A stretch of 64,000 nucleotides of DNA from the NCBI GenBank assembly GCA_947561715.1, contig OX387199.1, positions 18,543,001-18,607,000 of the forward strand, read 5' to 3'. Position numbers and translations under genes: made by a program. This DNA comes from Ascidia mentula. Lineage: Eukaryota; Chordata; Ascidiacea; Phlebobranchia; Ascidiidae. The notes beneath the pieces are model-generated. The model saw only the letters and a list, made by a program, of their open reading frames with translations, was not told the DNA's origin and did no database searches. This document shows, piece after piece, positions 32,901 through 47,900 of the stretch. How positions within the stretch are numbered: the first letter of the stretch is position 1; each line of letters starts with the position of its first letter.

Positions 32901-35900
32901 AACAAAAACCACGGATAGTTTCAAGCAAACATGATCGTTGGTTTTCGTGGTTAGATAAATAACGAAACGTACACTTTTACGCACCTGTTGTGACATGAGT
33001 AACTGGATCCCAGCTCCAGGATAAAATATCGGGCACGGTGATCGGCTTGGCGAGTTCCTTAAGCACGATATTCAAACATGTCGTACCGTGGACGAAGCTG
33101 TGTACAAAGGAGATGCATGGGTCATTTTGAGTAACATGTCAAAGGTTTTGTCACGGGTAAGGAGCTATTTACTCGGCTCTCATGCGTTTACTCTAATAGG
33201 GAATATGTCATACAGTTACAAACCAAACAAATAAGTTTGGCTGATGGGATATAAACTATTACTGACAACACAGTAGGTTACACTTTTACTTGATTGTCAT
33301 AATAGAATAAAGCCATGTATAGACATATGAGCTATAACAATTGGTGAGCTGCAGGCGGTATAATACTGTTTCAACCTATTAGGTCCCATCAAGCAGTTTG
33401 TTTAGCCATACTGTGTTTCACAGTGTTTCGGCTTCGGTCGTTTGTAAATGGTTTGGTACCCAACGGATCGACGTTGACTGCATAGTACCACAAAGTGGAA
33501 AAGTGCTGGGCTAATTAGTCGGCAAAATCATGCTCGTCACAAGATGGAATTATGACTCGATGGAATTGGAAATACCCAGTACATATCATAATCCCAAGAT
33601 TGATCACACAGACAAATGTCTTTTCCCGAACCATATGTTTATCACATTAACGCAGAAGTGGTGGTGGAGTTCCTCTACGCATGTGAAGGTCGCCTGACAA
33701 GTTGTGCGCTTACGCATCAGTGTACCTTGGCCACAATATATCCCGTGAAGCCACTGAGCTCCTGTAGCTCAGTTGGTAGAGCGTTGGGCCTGGTTAGCCC
33801 AGGGTCGTGAGTTCAAACCTCACCGGGAGCTTGATTCTTCAGATCTCGCTCTGACTTGTCGGGAAAAGTGGCTGATACAGCTAGGCTGTAATGCCTTGGC
33901 GAAGTCTGTGAATCTTTATCACATTATTATATCATTCACCTTCTCACGTGTTCAACCATCGGTCTCTTGCAGGTGGGGCTCGGACAATGGTAGCTGGGTC
34001 TGAAGCAATATCGCTCAAGGAACCCTCCCAACGTTATATCGTTGCCACGATAAAAATCAATATCGACAGCCCAAGGTATGACGCAAGAATTCGGGGCGTT
34101 TGGGGATCTTGTGCTGTAGCTGAAACGTAAATAATATCGGACGGTGAAAAAACCACCTTTTTTTTATTCAAACAAGTTCATACCGTGGAATGTACGCAAA
34201 ATTTGATTCTTGTGAAACTTTCAGGCATGGTTTAATTTAACAAAGCAATATAAAAAATAGATTGATTTCGTAGTGTGTTACTCCGCGACAAACCTGCTGA
34301 ATAGGACGAAGATATGTTGATGGTTTCTGGGGTCGAGACAATCGAGAGGTTGAATCGGAGAAGAGTCGAAATTTTCCTCCACAAGAATCTCCTCTTCCTC
34401 CACTTTGGATCCAACATCTTTATCTTTATCCTCCACCCGTTCCATCGTCACTGCCTCCAAAGCTGATCCGCAAGCTCTAAAAGATGTAGAAATTATTTCT
34501 AGTTTTCAGCGTTGCTCTGAGGACAGTTTTTCCTCCAATAACTTATGACAGTTTGTGATTGTTACGTCACATTCCATGATAATCCTATAAATTTTTTTCA
34601 TACAAACTATTGGTAGCTTATGTTTGACAACAAGCCTGCGGAATTAAGGATGCTTAAAGCGTCAGAATTACTCCGGTAAAACAGGATTTTTTTGGTAGTT
34701 GACACATAAATGAAATGTTACATAACAGTATTAACCGCCAATATTCTCAACCTGTAGTCAGCTATCAAATCTCTCATTTCCTTCGAGTTAGCCGGCATGG
34801 TCAGTGGAGTGGAAATAAACACGTGATCAACTGCTTTCCACGTCATCGTGTTAATTCCAAACTGATTTCTATGTTTCGAATCTCCTGCGTGATGTTTCAC
34901 GTTCTCTCCGACTGGACTGGACGACCTTGGCGAATGTTTGAAGGCAGATGTCCGGGGACGTTCCGGTCCGCTGGTCAGCACGTCACGCATGATTAGTTTC
35001 TCCCAGGCGGAGAGACGCGTGTCATCCCTGGATATGTTGCCTGGGAATATCAAAGGGATGATTCTAATGAGATTAATGGCTTTAGAACGACGTGTTGTGG
35101 AAGTTGCTTGAGCGATTGACAATATCTTTTTGGGCAAATTTCATGATTATTTTGTTTGTGACAAAAATACAATGACCATTCTGTCGCTCTTTTGAGTATT
35201 TACGGATTTCCGGCCAATTGACAATTTTTCTCGCATATTCCTCGTAAATTTCGCTTGGGTATGATTCAAACCAAATAATGAGGTGGTTCCCAACCACACG
35301 CACACCCTAAGGGGTTCCGCGAGTTTTTTTCTTAAAACTCACTCTGGTATTTTTTTACCATACAATTATGGAGGATATGTGGTGACAAAAAAAAATAAAT
35401 TCCAAAGTTTAAAACAACGCAGCTGACGACATTTTTTGACTTTAAAGGCTGAAATATCTGTTACTGCTTTGCAAAAAAACGCAAAAAAATGCAACGCCAA
35501 TTCATATTTTAAAGAATATCCGATTAGCATTTTTTTGCATATACAGCTTGTTTTCTCCGAACAAAGTTACTGGAATACAAAATGTAGTTTTTAAAAGAAA
35601 CTTCAGAATTTGTCTCCCGCATTGTAAACTTTCAAAGTATTCGCAACATTCATTTCCACTTACTTCGAGTTAAAATCTGGCTGCTTTGTTTTGTCAGATA
35701 TTTGGTGGCAGAAGAGGTACCGGAATCTGATTTGTCTTTGAAAGTTGAATTTCGAGGTTGTGGTCCCACGTTTTCCTGGTTTCGATAGAAAGGTTGGGAG
35801 AATTTATTAAACGTTTTAACAAGGATCGTCGTTATTAGATGCAAAGTTTAATTATTCCTGAAAAAGTCTATTAACATTATGATTCCCTTGTGACTCTCGT

Positions 35901-38900
35901 TTTATTGAAAGGATATAAATGGACTTAAATATCTAAATTACATCATAGTAGACCTATAGGGATATATAGAGATTCCATAGAGAGATCATTTTTTGTTTGA
36001 TCCACAGCAGTTAAAATCAAAACGAGCAAATTTAAAGTAAGACTGGTTCCTTAATTGTGACAGAATCTAGCTCTCCATTAAGCAATACATCAATACCAGC
36101 GACATCATTTTCTTGAGATAGGAATTTAATTGTTTGAAACAAAATGATTCAGATTGAAGTCAGCTATACTTGTTGCAATAAACATTTAACTATCGCGTTC
36201 ACGTACAAATTTTCCGCTATAATGTATTTACATGAATAAAATTAACCCTGGGGTCCAAATTCTTTCAAATTCCCACCTTGTCCATGAGGTGTTCGTCACT
36301 TTCCATAGCAGACAACATCTCTTCGTAGGCGTTCGAGAACTCGGATTCGATTGATTTCTGATGTTGAGGAGTCCGCCACATGTTCTGGGAAGTTGCAAAA
36401 CTCTCAGATGTCCCAGATCTGAAATTTAATCGAGGTGATTTTCTTTCTTAAAGTTTGGGCGGATTTTAATATACACCCTTTTTGCAAATAGAATACAGCA
36501 AAATGGATCACATTGCGAATCACTCTGTCAGATACATCAATTAAAAAATACTACAGTACCTGGACATGAACAGTTTAAAATGCATGCTGTACATTACATT
36601 TTTTGTCAGGTAATATACAATGTTTAGCAAAGACAAACTTGTTAAGTTAAAGCTCATCAACAGTTTTGTTTAGTGTAAGCAACGAATTGTCCGAGGCGTT
36701 TATTCGAATCAAAGCGGTTTAGATTAGTAATTCTTTACCAGGGTTGTGAAATTTGTATAGTTAAACAATACATGGTATTGCATCTATATCAGAACAAGTG
36801 CGAATACTGGTTGGCGATGTTAAAGAAGTACCGACAAGGAAAAGATTAAGAATGGTTTAGATGGAGTGTCTGTAATATGTTGAAAGTTATTCCAAACCAC
36901 TGACCGACTCCTGAATGACGAGCTGTCAACGTCCAAGTCGTCCAGACGGTCCGTGCTCTCAGTACGTTTCCGATTCTGCAAAAGATATTTGATATTTCAC
37001 TGGCGGTTTTGCTATAGGAACATAAAAATTCCGACCAAGTGTTTTTTGTGTCTTTGTCATTTTACAGAACGGAACTAACATTGACTTTTTTGGACAAAAT
37101 TGACAGTTATTTGTTTTTTTAACAAAAATACAATGACCACATCGACGCTGGTCGTCTGTCACTCTTTTCGAGTATTTACGAATTCCGGTCAATTGATATT
37201 TTTATCGTATGTCCCACGTACATTTCGCTTAGGGATGATTGGAGGTGGTTCCCAACCTTTTTGTGGTTGCGTACCACTTGGAGGTACAATAATTTCGTCG
37301 CGTACCACCTAGTTGCGTGTTATGAAGTAACCTAGGGGATGAACTATCGAACATTTTTAGACGATTTTTAAATTCGAACTAACTCCGCAAATTACAAAAA
37401 GATGCTCACGTACCACCTGGAATGCCGTCGCGAACTACTAGTGGTATACGTACCACCGGTTGGGAAAAACTGCTGTAAGAGTTGCCGCGAGCTTTAATCT
37501 TTACATTTACTCTGGTATTTTTTAACCATACGATTTACTGCTAACGTAATTTCGCCATTGTGTATCGCAATATATTTATAAATTCTGCAGGGGTGTCGCA
37601 AGCCAATAGAAAGGTTAGGAAGCACTGACATCAGTTATAAAACGGCAACCAACAAACCCGAGTGCTCCACATTTTTCCAGCGTGGTCAGGATGCTTGCAA
37701 AACATGTCGGACCAAAACAACGTGGGTGGTAGGTAGTTTCGCAATGGTGAATTTTCCCCTCCGCAAGTGAGAAGAAAGGGTTGGTTGGGTTGAATGAACG
37801 GAGAGATGCTGAAATATAAGAACAAACAAATTGGGATACAAGGGTATTTAGATAAGAAAAACACGATTTGATATATCCTAATTATTTAATCTACGTTACA
37901 ATTATCGTGTTCGTCACATTGTTACATAGGGAATGTATTTTCTAATACAATAAATATTTTTGAATATATACAGATTCAATGAACGTATTCAGTGCGCGTT
38001 CTCATTTTGTACATAATGCGTTCAATACATTTACTCTGTATAAGACCATAGTCAATATATACACGGTGGAAGTGGGTTGCACACACTTGTGATCATGCAA
38101 CTTGTAATATATATATAACACGGCAAATTGTTTGGGTCGCAAAGGTTCAATGTTACACAAAGTACAACTTTGTAGTCATACTATTTCATAAAGCACGTCC
38201 CTCCTGAGAGTTATTCGTTCGTTTCATTACGATTAACTGGTGCAACAAAATATCTGCGTATTACACGCAAACAATGTGACACATGTCTTTGCATGCGTGT
38301 CAATTTTACGTTTGAAGCTCGATTTTTTTAGTAAACATTAGATTTTACTGTTTAAAATAAATTGATTTCTGGCCGTGGCCCAATCATGTTTCAGTTTCAC
38401 ATTCACATTTTCTTCTATACGCGCAAGAATGGCGGGAAATTTTAACCTGTTACAACTTATCGCGAGCGAAAAAGACCCAGCATGAATAATAAACCGCAGT
38501 GGGTTTGTTTACCTGAGCAACACACTCTGCATGGACTCGTTGAACAAACTCGATTTCGCCGACAAAGCGCTCGCTACACTCGGACGATAATCCGACACAG
38601 CGCCACCTTGAGGCCTGCCAGTGACATGCAAGTAACTGTGTGTGAGTCGGGGGTGAGTGAGTGTGGCGTCTGTTCCACTGTCGCAATCCGAATGCTCAGG
38701 AGTTAAAGTTCGGACGTCTGACGCGATTGATGATATGGAATTGGATGCGGTGTTCAGTAACGGAGGGGTGGGCTGGTCTTCCATTGGACATTCTGCACGC
38801 AACAACATTATTAGGGCTGTATTTTTGCTGCCAGGCGTATTGTAATTTTAAAGAACTGTTCTTCTGGCATAAAGTTACGAGATTTTCATCACAACCGACG

Positions 38901-41900
38901 TTTCGTCAACCATCCAGTGAGACTTCTTCAGAGTTGTGTGGCAACAAGAAATCATGTACATTCTTACAAAAAATCTCGTGACCTCATGCTAGAAGAGCAG
39001 TTCCTTAAAACATTATTAGGTCTTGACTGGAAGGTTAAGTAACACAAATATCACTCTGACACTGATAGTCCGCCACTTTTTTTAAACAGTTTCGAAAAAC
39101 AGCATAATCAGTTTCTATTCCTATCCAGTTTAATTTTAAATGTCATCATTGATACTCACAAGGTCATATTAAACTCATAAAGCGTGATAAAAGTCACACA
39201 ACTCACCTGTGAACTCTCCGTCCACCGACATGGATTTGAAGAACACATTATCAGGTGGAATTTCGCCACTGATGAGATTTTTCAATCTTCTATCTTTCTT
39301 GCTTGGAACGGGAAAGGACTTTGCCATGTCCTGTTGATCCATGAGGTAAGATATCTGTAAAATTAAACAAGTTCCTTAGGAGCGAAAAACTTGAGAGTTA
39401 TTTACACGGAATAGGAAAGCCAAAGTTAATATTATATTCATTGTAAGCAAATATTTCGAACATTGCTGTGCTCATCATCAGTGCTGTGAACTAACTGACT
39501 GAGTTGCGACCAAGCGCCCACAAAAGCGGATATCAGGCGAATGCAGAGATAAGCAAGTGTATGGGAGGCCCGCTAGGCAAAAAATAGGTGCTCAGCTTAA
39601 AAGAATCAAAGTGATTATACAAAATACCTAAATGTTCCATAGTAAATTTATAAATGAAACACTCCTTCCTCTACATCGAAAGCGCTCAACGAGTCATGCA
39701 AAACCCCAGAAATAATTAAGAAAAGTTGCAGACGATCAGTCTTTTATAATAAACTGACAAACTATTGGCGTAAAGTTTGTTTCAAAATTATCCTCGCCGA
39801 AATATAACAAACTTGACCCTCCTGTAAAAAAATTGCTCGTGTGGCGAAATACCTCGAGTTTCGCGTGGTACATGATCTTGATCAGGAATTGGAAAACTTC
39901 TTTGACCTGAGAAAGGCGCTTACGACACTGGGTGTCGCCCTCGCGCGCGTCTACGTAAGAGGGGGATTCCCGTAGGATGACGGTGCAGCCTTTGCTGGAG
40001 TTGCAACCTTCCACGTATACGAGAGATTTGAACGCGTCGGTTGTTCTTGAATTTCTGCGAAACAATTTGTTTCAAAGAGGCAAACGCACACAAGGCAAAC
40101 CTATTTAAAAAAGTTTGCCCCGTTCTCAGGGTTAAAAGTAAAAAAAAATCTATACCCACCCCTTTGTCTTGGACAGAATCCCGTCACCACACGAGAAGTT
40201 CCGCTGTCCGTTATAGTGACGAGTTACTCTGAATCTGCTGCAGCTTCCAAGGGCCACCGTCTGCAGTTGGTCGATGGATCTTGCCACGTCAGCCCCTGTG
40301 CATCTCGACAACATTTCCATCACCGACTAAACACATTATTACCGTGAGTTATACAAGTCAATTGTCATGCCATTGCATGAAACTTTACTGCAATGTTTGA
40401 AAATAGTGGTAGGGAACCCCTACGTATATGTGAAGGTCGCCTGGCAAGTTGTGCGCTTGCGCATCAGTGTACCTTGACCACAATATACCGCGTGAAACCA
40501 CTGATCTCCTATAGTGCGTTGGGCTTGGTTAGCCCAGGGTCGTAAGTTTGCAGCATAAAAGACAATACATAACCCAAAAGTTTAAAAACCTCCCTAAAAT
40601 ACCATGTACGCAGCGACCAAATAACACAATCAAAATCATCTATTTATTTCAGCATTTGATAAATTTATTTTTCTACTGATAGAAATTCCGTGAAACCGAA
40701 AAGGCTCGAAATCTCATTACCTGTTTGACGTTGATAACGAGGGAAATCCCCGCTTGTGAGAGCAGGTGACGTGCTTTGTGGGAAACCGAACATTGCGAAA
40801 TTACGACGGAAGGACTTCGGCCGGCGATGCGAAGCGCGAGGTTCTTGAAAAACTCGTTTTCCTGCTGGACGATCTGAGAAAAGTGAAGAGCGAGCGTTCA
40901 GGGGCATTGTGACGTAACAAATTATAGAAAACAACAGAAAAAATATTTGGGCAATAAATTTTGAAAGTGTAATTAATTGAAATTAAATGCTAATTTGCGG
41001 AGACACAACGAGCATTATACAGAATATATCACACATACTTTGACATAATCAAACCCTTTTATTTACTATCCATTTTTGCGTGCAACAAAAAGATGACAAC
41101 TAATAATAAGAAATCGTTTAACTCTATAACCTAGTCAGCAAAAAACAGTTTTCAAACAGTACTGCCTGATTTAATCAAATCTTTATTTCAACAAATTATC
41201 ACCGGTTCGAGAGTTGACAACTTGTAATGTTTCCTCTGGTATTCCAGTGGGGTGGCGATCAACATTATCACAGGTTTGTCGATGAGCGTCCGCATTCCAT
41301 TGTGAACAACGTTCTTAGTGAAGACAACTCCGTTTATTAGACGCGATTCGCCCGGGGAGCCATCCAATAACTATAAAATAACGGAGCTTGTAAAGTCCAC
41401 TACGTCAGAAAAAGGTCCGACGCGATTTTAAAAGAAGACCCATTATTTATTTTTAATACTTCGTTGCTATAAAAAGGATTAATAGAGTTTAAGTTGATTT
41501 TGGGAAATATGGGATGATATTTTTTTCCCTCCAGATTTTACAAAAATGGTTTCAATTCCTAAAGCTTACTACTTCGGGCCGAATTAAATGTGATTTGAAG
41601 TTAATATTTTTATAAAAAAAAACATGTTTTAGTGATAATACCACCACGAATAGTACGGCACAAACGGTACAACACAACAAATCAACCTTGTCTGTACCTT
41701 CTTAACATGGACGTAATGACAAATATCCATCTTGACATCTGTGTCCGGGATCACGGAATCACAAACTCTTCTTGCAAGAGGAACAACGATGTCCGCCCAG
41801 GATCGATCCAATCCCTCCGAATCGAGAAGTTGCTGGAGGAAGAGCATCGAATGCCGGAAGTAGATCTTCTGCAACCTGATCAGGTACAAAAACTGAATTA

Positions 41901-44900
41901 ATTCCGGATAAACCTCGCGGGATGTTTTGACACAAGACAACGTTGCGAAATGCACGTCCTCATTGTCAGCTTTGATTTTACTTTTCGTTCGAGGTCCCGT
42001 GATACAGTTTAAGAGGGAAACGTGTGCCGGTGCGAGACATTTTTACATAAGATTTGTAGGAACATAACTCACGGCATTTCACATTAAGAATGATTGTAAT
42101 TACAATCGAAACGTCTGAAAATGAATTTCTAAACAATTACATTGGGCTTTACTGTTTATTTTGAAGATTTGTATTGAGAACTAAGCTTTTTCTGCAGAAA
42201 TCTCTTAGAAACAAGAACATCGTTATATATATGTGCAAAAAGAGCCATAATATTCATTGAGAGCTGCAGACAGGGTGCACACTGCACTATCGGATACCAA
42301 GCAGTCGTTTTGACCATAGTGCACTCCACGATGGTTCGTCTCCGTTGTTTGGTATACCCAGTTGGGCAACCAACGGATCGACGTTGACCGAAAATTTGGA
42401 AATTTGTGTGCCTGCTAGTGTAAAATCAAGCGCAGTGCAAAAGTCAACAACTGCCCTCATGAGACGTCACAGGTTAAAACACTTAATCTGATAACTATAT
42501 AGACTGCAAACAACATGAAACTATGCACAAGATTTCAAAAACTTGCGGTGATTCCAACATCAAAACACCAAAGTTCTGCATACCTTAGGAATGCTTGCTT
42601 GGCGCGACTTGGAACGTTGGAGTTGTGCAAGTTACTTTCTCTCCAAACCACGTGTTGTTCCATCCACGAGATGTTCTGGTACATTCCATTCCACGCCAAG
42701 TAACCTAAGGTTAAATAAAAATACACAGCACCTTGATCATAATTTTTCTGGGGAAATTTACGAATGCATTTTTTTATTTTTTTTGCCACGCCGGGATTCG
42801 AACCCAGGATGTCCTGGCCACGAATCCCGACCGTTTTCTTCTTGGCACAAATGAGTCGGGCGCTTGGTCGAAGTGTTGATTGCAAATAATAAGTCTCTTG
42901 CCCTCAGGTAAAGAAAACGTTTAGCGCCGTCGTTTTAATACAAGATATTGCATTTGTAAGATCATTAAAGTGTACATACAAACTAGTAGCGACAGATTTC
43001 TCAAAACAATTAGGCAGCCTGGTGCAGCATGATTCTGCCGATATGTGAAACAAAACAAGACAGCAGCTGATTTTCCGCAATAGTCTATGTTTAAATAAAT
43101 TGCTAGTTGCTTAGTCAACTGTTAAAAACATACGGTTTCGTGTGTTATTCTCACTTACTTCTGAGGAAGTCGGCGTTAATTTCTGTGAGGCTGTCATCCA
43201 CAAAGACGGGATGCATGAGGGAACTTGTGTGGTGGGGACTGTAGCCATCAACGCCAACTCTATCTCTGGGGAAAATACAGAAAAACGTTATACGAAAAAA
43301 CCTCGACAGTTATGTTCCTAAAACATGACAAGAAATGAATTAAAACCAGCCTGTGCATAAGACAGAAACTGAGGATGTAAATAGGTGAAATTAATATTTC
43401 TAACCAACAATATGATTTTTGTGAGCTGCAAACAGATGACCACTGTTTCCACCAAATTTTTATGTTAAAAAATAAAGATTATATCGTCCGAAATATTAAA
43501 ACAATGCGCTAAATATATTTATCGCAAAACTAAGAAGAGTAGGTTCATGCCGAACGACTTGGGAATTCACAATTAGACTGCAGATAATTCTCAGCCTCAA
43601 CGGCACGTTTAACGCAAGCTTAAACACAAATATATTACCGACCTTGGGCGTTTATACTTGATCGTATTCTGGTCGATTTCAACGTAACTAGACACAGAGC
43701 GAATTGAACGTGAGGACGAACTGGAATCTTCGTCGGAGAGATGAATGTCGGTTTGGGATTGGAGAGGTTTGTACAAAGGAGAAACTGCAATGTGTAAAAT
43801 TGTTATTGTGAGGCCAGCATATGCGTGAAGTTGTTATTTGCCCCCGAAACGTATGTGTGGTTTTTGGGCTTACATATATTTTTTATCTGGTGTCTTGAAA
43901 TATAAATATTATGTTGCTGTTGCTGGCATTTTATATTTTAAAAATCTGTACTGAGGTAGCCTAGCTAACTAACAGGCGAAACGTCGGTAAATAAAAGTTA
44001 CGTTTAATTAAGTCAGAGGGGCAGATTTTTTAAATTAAAGTATAAAATATATATTTCATCTTGTTTACATTACAAAAGTCAGTCTTTCACAAAAGAGTGC
44101 CAATCAGAGAAAGAATTTAACACATATAGACTGATACGGCACGTTTAATAGTCTCGATCAAGTGCTTTTGACCTTGAGGACAGTTGCCACTGTTTGGTGC
44201 TGTGAGAAGTTGTGGTGTTTTGTTTAAAATACATTTACCTAACTTTACACCATCATTTTTACTGGTAATGGCAGGAAATTTCAACCAAAACAGAATTTTG
44301 GTCAGGTTTTTAAATTCCACTAACTTAAAAGTTTTACAAACCATTTGTCCAGAAAGAAGAATCCTGGTCATCGCTAAAACTTCCATCGTCGTCGTTTTCG
44401 TTTGAAATCTCGCGCACCCAGGTAGGTTCACTGTCCACAGCAAAGTCAAGTTCCAAAGCCGCCAATGGAAGTCTGCTCGTTTTCTTCACATGTACCAAGT
44501 CGTCGCTACCCGTAACCGTCGTGAAATGGACACTGTTCTCGGCGAATGTGGTCGCTGTTTGCCCGCGTTGGTAAAGACAGTAGGCGTCGTGGAAAATCTG
44601 TGAAGCAAGTACTGTAAGTCAGGGGTCCACAACCACACAGACATTTGTCACGGGAACGCACAGAAGAAATAAGTTATCCGCGATAACTTGAGGATGCCGC
44701 ACGCTTCAAGCTTGCAGCACTTCACCAAGGCACTAATAACTGTCAACATTGTCTTTAAAAGGCGCCCAATGATAACAGCGACGGTTCAAAAATACCGAAA
44801 ATTTTACTGGTATTTCGGGCATTTGTCAGTAGTTTTTTATCGGAATAAAAAACTCCGTACAGAAATGTAACGTACGTGCACTTTTTTGTATAAATATATT

Positions 44901-47900
44901 CATGTCATATTTATCTACTATACACCTTAAAGGTCGCTCCGGTAATACAATATACCTGTATTGAACATTAGTACAAAAAGGGCGGGTGTCCCCTGATGTA
45001 GTGTAAGGTATTATGTGAATATGATTCTTTATAACTCAGTACAGTAATTTGGTCACCGTAAAAGATGGCTTGCAATTCATTTTATTGTGTTTGGAAATGC
45101 TGCCTTTAAATATACTAAGTGGAGTTTTGCTGACGACGACATCTTCGTGAGTTTAAAAACAAAAAGTAAGTGAATGACCTAACTGCTTTTTTAATTTATT
45201 TGTTTCTCTGACAGTTTAGAACAGACAAACTTTATTCGGAATTTGTAAAGATACGGGGCTAAAATAAAACCATTCTGTAGAACATTTGTCACTTTTTTTC
45301 TCAATCTTTTTAATTGATTTTTTATCCAAATTTAAAAAAAAATCATATACAACCTGTAAGATGTTACATTCATACTCAATCACAAGGTTAACATTGCTGA
45401 TTCTCACAACAACCCCGTGTGTTACGTCATAAACCGTGTATGACGTCACAACAGCACTTACCCTGTCATCCACAACACTTTTTATCCAGTTTGAGTCGAG
45501 GAAAGCTTGGCCGACACTGCAAGCTTGTTCCCTGGTGGACGATTCCTGGTTGTTTATGAGCCAGTCCACCATTTCACTTCCAGTAATCGACATTGTGAAT
45601 TTCCTCAGACTAACAAACATTTATTATTCGACACAGCTCTATTATACTGTTGCACTCATGACAAATAGGCGAACACGTAATGTCTTTGGTTCGTAATCAG
45701 CAAATATTTTAGACAAATCTAACATTTTGATAAATTTTAATATCCTAAAAACATTTAAAAAGCTAACAGGTTTTATCAGAGGCACCAAGCAAAGGGATTG
45801 GAATTTCATGTACCAAGTGGAACATCATGATGCTTCCAGGCATGTTTTATTGCTGCAATAGGGCTGTTCTGGCAATAACTTTATTATATCAGCGTTTCGG
45901 CCACCATGCAGCAGATTTATCGGGGTGCAATAAATGTGAATAATACAACGTGGACAATGTTGAGGTGGAAAAACTGAGAAAAAACGCTAGAGACGAAAAA
46001 TAAGAAATGAAAAACTATCAATAACATTGTCAACGTTGTATTATTCACATTTTTACATCCTGATAAAGGCTGCTGCATGGTGGCCGAAACGTTTAAATAA
46101 TAATGTTATTGCCTGGAAGCATCAGTAGTAATTTGTACCTTTTGGTTAAACTGCAAAATTATTGCCAGAAGAACCATATTGCAGCATTAAATATATACAA
46201 GAAACATTATTCTTACCGGTAGCGATGGTCTCTGAATTCAAGCCCATCACGGTCGTCGTCAATTTTCGCCCAAATTTCATGAAACCTCTCCGGGCTTAAC
46301 CCCCCACTATTGTTTTCGAACATGTTGTCGTAATTACGAACGACGCCTGGTGTAGCATCGAAGATTTCGTAAGCGGATGCCTGTAATGGACACATAATAT
46401 TACAGTTAGTTTTACCGGACCCGGTAGTCTGATTTGAAGTGTATCGTATGTATCAGTGGTTTTTAACCTTTTTTGCCTCATTTAACTCTTTCAGTTTATA
46501 ATTGAACTATTGCATTTTTCCCCGTATTGCGTGATCAAATGCCAATAAGTATACGACACACAGTGATTACAGGATATAACATTTTTCTTGCAACTACTTA
46601 CCCCCACCTACAACCTATAATTTCCCACAAGTGTGAATTTCCCATCAGTTAAGAACAACTGTCTATATTTAGGGGGCAAACCTTATACAATGATTTTAAC
46701 TGCATAGTGATAGAAAAAAACTGGTGTAAGATACTGATGACCAAATAATACTTTGAAACCCAACATGAAAATGTTGTCTATGCCTGTGTTTAACTTCATG
46801 TCGAAGCCAGGTATCAAAAAACATGTTTACATTGTAAAGAGTTTCTAATTTTTTATTGTAAAAATTGTAAAAGTTTCTATTGTAAAAACTAATTAAACTC
46901 CACCCATTGAACATTGCTGCAAGAACTATTTACATAGACCAATTTATGGCGTCATAACAAAGCATGCGTTGGCAGAAGGTGAGGTGAAGGTTGTATGTTT
47001 TGTGGTGGAATCGAGGACATAGTTTCCATCACTTCCTGTGTTTGTGAATTGTAAACCCGCACAACACTTTAAACTGACTTGTCTTCACAAACTCTTTCAC
47101 TCGGAGCAATTCATGAAAAATTAAATTTTTGGACCTAAGCTACCTTATGGCATGTGACAATAGAAAACGGGGCATAGTTAGAACTAATGTTAAAATAAAG
47201 TTGTACTTCAAACATTTGGTGCATGTACGTGACCCACAACCCATCAAAGGTAATATATGCTACAAAAGCAGTTACTTTTCAATTTCATACAATTTAAGTT
47301 CATTAAAGATTTCGAATCTGAATTTTCTGAAACATTACACACTACATGGTAACATTATATTGCATAAAATCACCTTCATGGAAATATCATGAGTGCTTGG
47401 TGATGTGATGTTCATATGAGTTGGCATATCATCAACTGGTGATCCGTGAATGGATATCAGTGACCTGGACCTCCCAGATCTGACATGCTTCAGGCTACTA
47501 AACATGAAGTACAGGTAAATTTACATACAAACCAAGCAAGTGATAATTTCCAAGCATTTGCCCTTTTCACAACAGGTTTTACAAATCTTTTTGTTGAAAC
47601 CTGGATTGAAAAATCCCAGAATGAGCCAAAAAAAGAAAATCTAGAATAAACTTCTGTTTCACAAAGGAATTGAAAAGAAATCAAACGTGCTTGTTAAGTA
47701 CCAGAACACTAATCAATTATTAAGAAGTTGATTTGACAACAAGTTTAGATAAATGTAGCATTTCCATTGGTAGCAATGTTCAACTGCGTGCGATTTGGGT
47801 GGTGGATGATCGATAACCTATTAACTCAGTTAATGAACAGATTTCATTGAAATAGTTTGGATGTACACATGCACAGATTCCTGTAAAACAAATCCAACCC

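Larger units (their letters stand above)
32033..38792 (-). other. PIKFYVE: PIKfyve cysteine-rich central region
   Basis: Exons from 38513-38792 to 32033-32195. Landmarks shared with human: SISPFIQPNQPFLL, MRDLIADYR, CLDPRNHQHIFVLFS, TLGGFLERYCFRPSYHCPSP, WSMSFAKFLELRL. The stretches between are poorly conserved and serine- or glutamate-rich. Confidence 0.85.
39207..42704 (-). other. PIKFYVE: PIKfyve chaperonin (CCT/TCP1)-like domain (seven exons)
   Basis: Exons 42584-42704 to 39207-39354. Landmarks: FLQQLLDSEGLDRSWADIVV, MDICHYVHVKK, VVFTKNVVHNGM, KPVIMLIATPLEYQR, ISLVINVKQ, LVYVEGCNSSKGCTVILRES, RLSQVKEVFQFLIKIMYHAK. In vertebrate and yeast PIKfyve/Fab1 this region binds the scaffold VAC14. 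Confidence 0.92.

Noticed and set aside
29317..33540. CRISPR-like array suggested by recurring similar units
   Set aside because: The units are scattered, about 200 bp long, with inverted ends and variable orientation; they are MITE copies in a eukaryotic gene.
33757..33830. Functional tRNA-Thr (GGT) gene
   Set aside because: The fold is good, but the same unique flanks recur with decayed versions at 10.7, 11.0 and 40.4 kb, so it is the internal domain of a SINE.
37631..37864. Reading exon 37658-37808 in the frame giving SLRSFNPTNPFFSLAEG
   Set aside because: The alternative frame gives SISPFIQPNQPFLL, matching human PIKfyve, and fits the phase-2 end of exon 38513-38792.
42783..42850. tRNA gene on the minus strand
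   Set aside because: Only the T arm and acceptor 3' strand are convincing; the D arm is missing and an A-rich tail follows, as in retroposed tRNA fragments.
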